Assembly: GCA_035623255.1 (NCBI GenBank)
Contig: DASPTU010000057.1
Span: 1-5,197, forward strand
DNA from: JAFAGX01 sp035623255
GTDB taxonomy: Bacteria; Acidobacteriota; Terriglobia; Terriglobales; Acidobacteriaceae
Length of the DNA: 5,197 bases
Direction: 5' to 3'
This document shows positions 1 to 4,913 of this stretch, piece by piece (positions within the stretch are counted from its first letter, which is position 1; every line of letters begins with the position of its first letter). The notes beneath the pieces were generated by a model. That model was not told where the DNA came from. It saw nothing but the letters and a program-made list of their open reading frames with translations, and did not search any database. The position numbers and the translations under genes were made by a program.

Positions 1-1257
1 GGCCAGCCAGAAGCGAGGATCTTCCCCGGTCAAAGGAATGGTGTAAATCTCTCCGGTTTCTTTTTTGCGCAGCACCAGACTTACGGGTCGCGGGTTGATA
101 GGCGCTGACCAGCCATCGTTTTGCAGTTGCATCGCGATGGAGAACGCCCCGCCAGATGTCACTTTCTCAGGATAGGTCCCCTGGACAAGCGCCAAATGGT
201 ATCCGAGTCTGCGCTTGATTTCCGGAAGACAGCCCGCGGTGTCCCAGGCGTCATAGATGGCCCTGCTGGAATTACCAGTTTCCACATTGAGATATGACCA
301 ATGAAATTGAGCCATTTCCTTCATCGCGCTCCCACAATCAAAACGCGGCTGGCCTAATCCAGGTTCACAAACTTCCCCTCCCATTGGTACATAGTTCGTT
401 TCAGCAGCAAGATAGTCTTTGTCATCGGCAACGCTCACCCAAACGCCATAGGTACCGGCATCAGTTTCATTGCCCAGAAAACAGTCATTGTGGTGACCGG
501 TGCGGGCAATGTAGCTGCCGTCGTGCGCATTGGATGCACTTAGCGGAACGGGCAGCGCGGGTGAGCCTTCAAGGGTTCCATAGACTTTGTATTTGTAGAA
601 CGGCGTTCGTAATAGCACCATCCGGGATGTGGGCAATACATTGAGGATTCCTTCGAGGACTTCGCGCCGATTGTCGTAATCTGCCGCCGTGATGTTTGCT
701 GGGTTACTGGGATCTGCGACGAAGTAGTCGGTGTAAAACCACTCACCCCATTTGCCGATAAATCCAGCCTCTACCACATCGATCACATCAACATTTGCTT
801 GGAGGATGGGTTGCAACTGAACCAGGTGCTCCAGCACGCGTGCTTTGTCGGCATCTCCATAGGGCGGTACGAAGCTTCGGTTTGCATAGGCAAAACGGAT
901 GACAGCCTTCAATCCGACCGCTCGAAGGGTGTTGAAGTCCAGTTGCATTTTGTCCAGATACCATTGCGGAATCGCGCTGTTGACAAAACCTTCCAGATAG
1001 AAAGAACGCTTAATCAGAGTGATGTTTTCGTTTTGCCGGTAGCCTTGGAGGGTGTTCCGATCCAACAAAACGTAGTCCTCTTCCTGGGCATTCCAGGAAT
1101 GGGATTCGGATGCCTGCAAAAAGCCACGTTCGGGGTTGGGAAACAGGGTACTGTCTGGGGTGTAAGTCACCAGGACATCACCCGCTGCCAATGCCCAACC
1201 GGCGGTCGCCAGCACCACGGCAACCATGCCAAGAAGTGTTCGGGTGATTTTCTTCAC
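1..1257 (-). CDS. Exported DUF4874/DUF4832 domain protein, C-terminus cut by window edge
   Basis: The frame is open for 419 codons from a GTG at 1257 down to base 1, with no stop, so the C-terminus lies outside the window. The GTG start is chosen because GGGAGG (1265-1270) lies 7 bases upstream and translation then begins with a textbook signal peptide: KK near the N-terminus, a hydrophobic core at about 7-23, and an ALA-A cleavage site at about 22-25. The mature part opens with the PNPERGF motif (40-46) typical of DUF4874. It then has RFAY (121-124) and a GKWGEW motif (168-173) whose Glu could be an active-site residue of a TIM-barrel-like fold; that is inference. The second half fits DUF4832: ASNAHDGSY (241-249), GHHNDCFL (254-261), LGYHLAL (351-357) and NDGW followed by NPRPVSL (380-394). 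Such proteins are exported and thought to act on or bind carbohydrate, but no reaction is established. The four cysteines after residue 258 could form disulfides outside the cell. It is transcribed away from all other genes here and looks monocistronic at its 5' end. The family call is from remembered motifs. Confidence 0.88.
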   Translation of the reverse strand, partial: MKKITRTLLGMVAVVLATAGWALAAGDVLVTYTPDSTLFPNPERGFLQASESHSWNAQEEDYVLLDRNTLQGYRQNENITLIKRSFYLEGFVNSAIPQWYLDKMQLDFNTLRAVGLKAVIRFAYANRSFVPPYGDADKARVLEHLVQLQPILQANVDVIDVVEAGFIGKWGEWFYTDYFVADPSNPANITAADYDNRREVLEGILNVLPTSRMVLLRTPFYKYKVYGTLEGSPALPVPLSASNAHDGSYIARTGHHNDCFLGNETDAGTYGVWVSVADDKDYLAAETNYVPMGGEVCEPGLGQPRFDCGSAMKEMAQFHWSYLNVETGNSSRAIYDAWDTAGCLPEIKRRLGYHLALVQGTYPEKVTSGGAFSIAMQLQNDGWSAPINPRPVSLVLRKKETGEIYTIPLTGEDPRFWLA

Positions 1258-1264
1258 CGTCAAA

Positions 1265-1270
1265 CCTCCC
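1265..1270 (-). promoter_or_regulatory. Ribosome binding site that fixes the GTG start at 1257
   Basis: On the minus strand GGGAGG lies 7 bases before the GTG at 1257. The next in-frame ATG (1227-1225) has no comparable site and would cut off the basic N-region of the signal peptide, so the GTG start is preferred. Confidence 0.7.
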
Positions 1271-1780
1271 CTGGTGAGGGCTTGAGCGCGGCTTCCTGGG
1301 ACCGGCGAAGCTCGGCGTCAAAAGTTAAGCCTGCAGTTTAGTGCGTCGCAATGGCACCGCAGTGCCAACGTTCATGGCACAAACGAGTCAGAACACAAGG
1401 GAACTAGTCTGAATGTCCGATGCTTGAACGAAACGGGAAGGTACTCGCCACAACCGGTCCCGGTCGGCAGGCCGATGAGGCTTTCCTTGGGTTCTCTGCC
1501 ACTTAGAAGCCCCAGCGATGCCAACTGCCCCGGCAACAACGTATATCAACCCTAGCCGAATGAAAATACGACGGCGATGTCGCTGCCTGGGCTCTCAGCG
1601 CCCACTTGTGATGCGACCGTCAACCCGTTTCCTCCAAGAAGCCGAATGTGCTGAGGGATTCTACTGCACCAACTGTCGTACTCAGCGCACGCCTGTCGAA
1701 CGACCGACAAGCCTATAGTGCGTTGGTGCATTTAGCGTCCCACCAATACCCCCGAGCCACTGGCCGCTGATGCTTTTGCC
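1271..1780. other. Non-coding stretch with small dyads and no supported gene
   Basis: No open frame here has both a credible start and recognisable protein sequence. A 66-codon plus-strand frame (1518-1718) has odd composition and no ribosome binding site. A 68-codon minus-strand stretch (1594-1388) encodes one hydrophobic segment but has no ATG. The region holds a 6-bp hairpin, TGGCAC/GTGCCA with a CGCA loop (1352-1367), with a further TGGCAC copy at 1375-1380 that could pair alternatively, and a small TCGGC/GCCGA dyad at 1464-1475. It also holds the nested dyad listed separately at 1665-1730. I found no convincing sigma-70 promoter for the minus-strand gene that starts at 1257. Confidence 0.6.
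1665..1730. repeat. Nested inverted repeat (66 bases), possible structured RNA or element end
   Basis: The outer arms are a perfect 9-bp inverted repeat, TGCACCAAC (1665-1673) and GTTGGTGCA (1722-1730). Inside, CGCAC (1686-1690) can pair with GTGCG (1718-1722), sharing one base with the outer arm. An inner hairpin pairs GCCTGTCG (1691-1698) with CGACAAGC (1705-1712) around a 6-base loop, with one mismatch on the plus strand that becomes a G-U wobble in minus-strand RNA. The wobble suggests the minus strand as the transcribed strand, if any. A further GCTGAG (1650-1655)/CTCAGC (1681-1686) pairing overlaps it and could compete. There is no T-run, so it is not an ordinary terminator. The outer arms point inward with AAC and GTT as in integron attC sites, but the attC core consensus RYYYAAC/GTTRRRY is not met. 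Confidence 0.5.
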
Positions 1781-1826
1781 GTCCCCAGATAACGTTCCTT
1801 CGTATCGATACTGGGGACCTGGGGAC
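1781..1826. repeat. Three copies of CTGGGGAC: one inverted, two in perfect tandem
   Basis: GTCCCCAG at 1781-1788 is the inverse of CTGGGGAC at 1811-1818, which is followed at once by a second identical copy at 1819-1826. The inverted copy can form an 8-bp hairpin with either tandem copy, with a 22- or 30-base loop. The array ends 17 bases before the first codon of the truncated protease frame. Short repeats with a GGGGAC core are common in REP-like elements spread by Y1 (RAYT) transposases, and a related TTGGGGACAG occurs on the minus strand at 2670-2661. No transposase is present here, so the link is inference. Confidence 0.5.
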
Positions 1827-1843
1827 AAGGGAGGAGATCATTT

Positions 1844-2260
1844 TTGATCGATACCGGTTCCAAGAGGAATGTCCTCTCCGTGAACGTTGCTCGCGAGATT
1901 ACCAAGGTACGGCTGACACAACAGACGGGATTCAAGGGGCTGAGCGGTTCGGTCAAGAAAGTGTATGGCGCTGAGCATACTGAGTTACGTTTTGATCATC
2001 TGCTGCAATATGCAGACAATCAGCTCGCATTTGATCTCGAGCGTATGAATAACAATGTGGCGACGGAGACCCCCGGTGTTCTCGGTGTCGAGACTTTCGG
2101 GACGCTTGATGTCATCATCGACTACCGCGACGGCCTGGTGGCATTCGAACCTATTACCCAACCTGGCAGCCAATATCGGAACCCATCAATTGATTTGCTA
2201 ACCACAACACAGCATAGATTGACGTACATCAATCGTTTCTTGTGGTTAACGAACTGGTAA
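1844..2260 (+). pseudogene. C-terminal fragment of retropepsin-like aspartyl protease
   Basis: The frame opens at a TTG (1844) and gives about 138 residues. The catalytic motif IDTGS lies at residues 2-6, followed by a VLSVNVAREI helix-like stretch. The middle contains GLSGSVKKVYGAEH (33-46), and the domain ends with GVLGVETFGTLDVIIDYRDGL (79-99), the usual second-half signature of single-domain retropepsin-type proteases. The family normally has one or two beta strands (12-20 residues or more) before DTG, and related acidobacterial proteins as I recall them carry a longer N-terminal region. Here only FL precedes IDTG in frame, and the same frame has a TAA at 1790-1792 with no ATG between. 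GGGAGG (1829-1834) lies 9 bases before the TTG and could permit initiation, so an expressed fragment is not excluded. The tail after FEP (about 102-138) is encoded partly by an inverted repeat (2199-2248) and does not look like protease sequence. A decayed gene is the best reading; a complete short protein is unlikely because the catalytic strand is missing. Confidence 0.6.
2199..2248. repeat. Nested inverted repeat (50 bases) at the end of the protease fragment
   Basis: A perfect 9-bp outer inverted repeat, TAACCACAA (2199-2207) and TTGTGGTTA (2240-2248), encloses a perfect 6-bp inner hairpin, GATTGA (2217-2222) and TCAATC (2229-2234), with a 6-base loop. It lies inside the last codons of the protease frame, whose stop is at 2258-2260. 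There is no T-run after it. The stem is AT-rich and symmetrical, so it could be read on either strand. It shares its plan (9-bp outer arms plus inner hairpin) with the dyad at 1665-1730, but not its sequence. Confidence 0.5.
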
Positions 2261-2296
2261 ACACAGGGTGAGATCGGCGAACGCCGAGGAGCGCTC

Positions 2297-2569
2297 TCAT
2301 CTCTCTCCACGTCGACAATAGCTGCACCGTGTTCCCGGCGAACTGTAGCCGGTGTTAAAGCAATACGGGCAAACCTGGGAGCCGTGGACCCCAATAGGAA
2401 AAAACCGCGCCATTTCCAACGCAGTCTTAAAGCTGCTGCGTGCACCCTGCCGCGCAAACTCGGTGTTCGGCCGCGCCTGCTCTGGTGCACGAACGCTAGA
2501 AGGTGAGGACGTACGTGACACAGGCGCACTTACCTGCGCCGCGTGCTTCCGCCTGCGGTATTCCCGCAT
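2297..2569 (-). CDS. Doubtful small protein with CxxC-x11-CxxC zinc-ribbon-like end
   Basis: This is a 90-codon minus-strand frame from ATG (2569) to TGA (2299-2297). The first half is basic and low in complexity (MREYRRRKHAAQ, then many S, R, P and A). The last quarter holds CPYC (67-70) and CSYC (82-85) separated by 11 residues with G and P in the loop, which resembles a treble-clef or zinc-ribbon knuckle pair that would bind one zinc ion. Codon choice is reasonable for a GC-rich genome. Against it: no good ribosome binding site before the ATG, overlapping open frames on both strands (for example 2352-2600 plus and 2529-2122 minus), and no family I recognise. It could be a real short protein, the remnant of a longer one, or chance. 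Confidence 0.25.
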   Translation of the reverse strand: MREYRRRKHAAQVSAPVSRTSSPSSVRAPEQARPNTEFARQGARSSFKTALEMARFFPIGVHGSQVCPYCFNTGYSSPGTRCSYCRRGER

Positions 2570-2903
2570 TCACGCTGCTTTCTTTGCTGGATCACGATAA
2601 GGCATACAGTTAATTAGATGCGTGCACCGTGTACCGTGAGCTCACAACCGTCCGACAGGACTGTCCCCAAATGCTGCAAGCGTCGAGCTAATGTCTGACC
2701 CGGCGCATAATCGTTCGCGGAAGTCGGCTTGGAGTCATCCGATGCAGCGGGCGGAGTCGCGTTGGCTGAGGAGGCTCTAAACCATTTGGAGCGATCCGCC
2801 CTACACATTTCGTCATTATGGAGTGGGTAGGTGATTGAAATCCCTCTTTCAACCTTCCTGCAAGAATTTCAGCCATTTGCGTTCTCTCAACGGAATAAAC
2901 CCG
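2570..2903. other. Non-coding stretch upstream of the DUF4349 gene
   Basis: I see no gene in these 334 bases. Small symmetrical sites are visible: a perfect 10-bp palindrome GTGAGCTCAC (2636-2645) preceded by two near-tandem ACCGTG copies, and TTGAAA (2835-2840) paired with TTTCAA (2847-2852) across 6 bases, which could be an operator for the downstream gene. TTGGGGACAG on the minus strand (2670-2661) resembles the 8-mer repeats at 1781-1826. The short frames across this region on both strands show no recognisable protein sequence. Confidence 0.5.
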
Positions 2904-2932
2904 GGAACAAAATGACCGCCCGACGGCTCTAA
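2904..2932 (+). promoter_or_regulatory. Probable ECF (sigma-E-like) promoter of the DUF4349 gene
   Basis: GGAACAA (2904-2910) matches the AAC-containing -35 class used by group IV (ECF) sigma factors. After 17 bases comes TCTAA (2928-2932), which matches the -10 type TCnAA. Transcription would start near 2938-2940, leaving a leader of only about 11-13 bases that begins at the ribosome binding site (GGAG, 2941-2944). The short leader is unusual but workable. A sigma-70 promoter is not evident nearby. No transcription data support the site. Confidence 0.45.
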
Positions 2933-2950
2933 GGTACGTAGGAGAGGCAC

Positions 2951-3982
2951 ATGATCGACATCGACTGGCATGCGTTTCTGGCAAGACAGCGCCAATGGCT
3001 GAAAACGGGATGGTTGATTACAGCCGCCTTAGTTGCAGTTTATGGCGGCGTCATCCGGCCTTCGCATGCCTTCCGCGGCATTGCGACGGAAAGAACCACT
3101 GCGCTCGCCGCAATTGAACACAACCGTCATTGGCTGGTACCGCTGCCGCCGCAATCGGTGGACAACGCGACCCTAGCAGCGGGCGTCGTTGGGGGAGTTC
3201 CGGAAGGACTTGGATCCCACTCGGCTTCGAGTATGGCCTACTTGGCCACGTCCGACGGACTAGCCGATCGCAAACTGGTCCGCACATCGTCATTGGATCT
3301 CTTGGTGAAACAACCCGCAGAATCCGCCGAGAAAATCCGCTCACTGACCGAGCGGGTGGGAGGGTTTCTCATAAAATCGCAAACGAACGGCGCGCAGGAT
3401 GCCACGAACGTTACGCTGACCATCCGCGTGCCGGCCGCACGCTTTGCAGAAGTGGGAGCGGAAATTCGCAAGCTGGGCGTGCGCGTGGAAAGCGAGCAAA
3501 TACAGGCGGAGGATGTGACAAGGCAATATGTCGACCAGCAAGCCCATCTGCGCAATTTGCGTGCCCAGGAAGCGCAGTACTTGACGATTCTGAAGCAGGC
3601 GAAGACCGTAAAGGACACACTCGATGTCAGCGAAAAGTTGAATGGAGTCCGCGGTGAGATCGAGCAGCAACAAGCGGAATTTGAAGTGCTCTCCAAACAA
3701 GTGGAAACAGTTGCGATCACCGTGTCATTGCACTCCGAAGCAGAAGCGAATATGTTTGGGCTGCACTGGCGGCCTTTGTACGAGCTCAAGCTGGCGGTGA
3801 TGCAGGGCCTCGAAGGTTTGGCCGACTACGCTACCGCCATGTTTTCGTTCGTTCTCTATCTGCCGTCGATTCTGCTGTGGCTGGCGACGATCCTTGTCGG
3901 AGCCGCACTGGGTTGGAAAGCCCTCCGCTTTGGAGTGCGAGTGCTATTCGACGGGAAGAAACCTGCACATGTACCTGCTTAA
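2951..3982 (+). CDS. DUF4349 domain membrane protein
   Basis: The 343-residue product starts at an ATG with GGAG 6 bases upstream. A basic N-terminus (R12, R14, K18) precedes a membrane segment at about 20-36. A long extracytoplasmic part follows, and a second membrane segment spans about 296-322 before a short basic tail (K323, R326, R330, K336, K337). The DUF4349 domain covers about 107-325: it opens with DRKLVRTSSLDLLV (106-119), continues with a ferredoxin-like alpha/beta unit including TLTIRVPAARF (155-165), and has a helical coiled-coil-like section at about 188-252 (VDQQAHLRNLRAQE onward, EIEQQQAEFEVL). It ends in TVAITVSL before the C-terminal membrane helix. This order is standard for the family, which is widespread and of unknown molecular function. 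Members in Gram-negative bacteria often sit beside ECF sigma and anti-sigma genes; here neither is within the window, but the upstream promoter looks ECF-dependent, which would fit an envelope-stress role (inference). Length is normal and the gene looks intact. Confidence 0.9.
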   Translation: MIDIDWHAFLARQRQWLKTGWLITAALVAVYGGVIRPSHAFRGIATERTTALAAIEHNRHWLVPLPPQSVDNATLAAGVVGGVPEGLGSHSASSMAYLATSDGLADRKLVRTSSLDLLVKQPAESAEKIRSLTERVGGFLIKSQTNGAQDATNVTLTIRVPAARFAEVGAEIRKLGVRVESEQIQAEDVTRQYVDQQAHLRNLRAQEAQYLTILKQAKTVKDTLDVSEKLNGVRGEIEQQQAEFEVLSKQVETVAITVSLHSEAEANMFGLHWRPLYELKLAVMQGLEGLADYATAMFSFVLYLPSILLWLATILVGAALGWKALRFGVRVLFDGKKPAHVPA

Positions 3983-4020
3983 ATCGATGTGAATTTGCCT
4001 CCTGCACAGGCATGGTTGGC

Positions 4021-4038
4021 GTAATATCCCTATATTAC
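4021..4038. repeat. Perfect AT-rich dyad between two genes, possible operator
   Basis: GTAATAT and ATATTAC form a perfect 7-bp inverted repeat around CCCT. It lies 38 bases after the DUF4349 stop and about 90 bases before the next start codon. The stem is AT-rich and has no following T-run, so a Rho-independent terminator is unlikely. A binding site for a dimeric repressor fits the symmetry better, but no known consensus is matched and no regulator gene is nearby. Confidence 0.4.
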
Positions 4039-4130
4039 TCATCGACAGGTCAATGAATGTACGCACCTGATAACGCTAGCATGGTTAAACTGTAATTCGC
4101 GTTGCGGTCTTTTGCCTGATAGGGATGAGC

Positions 4131-4874
4131 ATGCGTCCCAATCGCGTTTCATGCCTACCTCTCATTGTGGTGGTCGCGGCTGCCGTCGCTTCTAAGTGCC
4201 CAGCTCAGGAAGTCGGTTCCATTGACTTGACGAAGGTCACGGCCCGTAGAGATTTGCGACGCCCACGACCAACTCCGAAAACTAGCGAAGCGCAAAAGGG
4301 GGGTGCCGAGCAAAACGACGAACGCTGCTCCATTTCCAACAGCAGCGGAGGCGAGTTGCTCGCAACACTGATGTCGCTAGACCGTACCTATTATCAAGTC
4401 GGAGATGAACCAACCTTCGAGGTCACGGTTAAGAACATTGACCCCGCCCCCCTGCGGCTTCCATTTTCTCCCCACTTAGCTGACCTTCAACCCGAGGATC
4501 CAGCGCAAAAATTCGCCTATTCGGAGCTCCGGCTAGTCTTGTGGATTGCTGGCGGCAAGGAATGGAGCGCAAATACAGGTGGCGAGGTCACTTTGTATGG
4601 AGCTGACAATCACCCACACACAATGTTGACGCTCAACCAAGGAGAATGGGTACGAATCATCGGTAAGGGCAAGTTCGCTCTCCCGACTTACGGACCCATC
4701 ATCGAGCTCATTCATTCGGGTCATGCGGTCGATCATGTTTACGCCCAAGTTTCCCTCTATCGTGCCGAAACCGTGTTGACGGCCACTGCCACGGCGACGG
4801 CTCGCCGCAATCTATGTCTCGGACACACGGATGGACAAAGCGTTCCAATTACGCTCGGTAGTCCGCAACAATAG
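4131..4874 (+). CDS. Secreted protein of unknown function with BsuPI-like beta domain
   Basis: Two in-frame ATGs lie at 4125 and 4131. The second is preferred because AGGG (4121-4124) is 6 bases before it, whereas the same site abuts the first. The 247-residue product has a signal peptide (basic start, hydrophobic LPLIVVVAAAVA at 9-20) with likely type I cleavage after CPA at 25. SKC at 21-23 is not a good lipobox because of the Lys. A polar linker with many R, P, K and T (36-65) follows. The stretch at 80-111 (LDRTYYQVGDEPTFEVTVKN, then PLRLPF) has the Y-x-x-G-x-x-x-x-F-x-V-x-V-x-N pattern of immunoglobulin-like BsuPI/DUF-type beta domains. The middle has FAYSELRLVLWI (128-139), WSANTGG (145-151) and TLNQGEWVRIIGKG (167-180). 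The C-terminal part (201-230) is beta-rich and ends in a Thr/Ala-rich strand. I recall similar acidobacterial exported proteins, but none with a known role. No operon partner is visible; a dyad at 4021-4038 may be its operator. A structural or sugar-binding role is possible but unproven. Confidence 0.82.
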   Translation: MRPNRVSCLPLIVVVAAAVASKCPAQEVGSIDLTKVTARRDLRRPRPTPKTSEAQKGGAEQNDERCSISNSSGGELLATLMSLDRTYYQVGDEPTFEVTVKNIDPAPLRLPFSPHLADLQPEDPAQKFAYSELRLVLWIAGGKEWSANTGGEVTLYGADNHPHTMLTLNQGEWVRIIGKGKFALPTYGPIIELIHSGHAVDHVYAQVSLYRAETVLTATATATARRNLCLGHTDGQSVPITLGSPQQ

Positions 4875-4913
4875 CATGGTGATTTCACAGGTTGTTGTAA
4901 ATCGCGATAACGC

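Noticed and set aside
799..1341. 180-codon plus-strand open frame
   Set aside because: It lies antisense to the DUF4874/DUF4832 gene, whose protein sequence, signal peptide and ribosome binding site are convincing; the plus-strand product resembles nothing.
1388..1594. Minus-strand open stretch encoding a hydrophobic segment (IFIRLGLIYVVAGAVGIAGA)
   Set aside because: It has no ATG, no ribosome binding site, and a low-complexity basic remainder. It may be the remnant of a small membrane protein but cannot be supported as a gene.
1518..1718. 66-codon plus-strand frame after the first gap
   Set aside because: Composition is unlike the true genes, there is no ribosome binding site, and it overlaps the inverted-repeat region.
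1665..1730. Integron attC site
   Set aside because: Inward AAC and GTT ends and the 66-base length fit, but the 7-base core consensus and the spacer/L-box layout do not, and no integrase or cassette gene is visible.
2275..2286. CGGCG-AA-CGCCG as a Rho-independent terminator
   Set aside because: The stem is only about 5 bp with a GAAC loop, and no T-run follows on either strand.
2352..2600. 82-codon plus-strand frame
   Set aside because: No recognisable sequence or ribosome binding site; it overlaps the minus-strand CxxC frame, which has slightly better support.
2636..2645. GTGAGCTCAC as a LacI-type operator
   Set aside because: It shares the GTGAG half-site with lac-type operators but lacks the flanking bases, and no sugar-utilisation gene or regulator is nearby.
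3238..3789. 183-codon minus-strand frame
   Set aside because: It is antisense within the DUF4349 gene and is explained by its codon bias.
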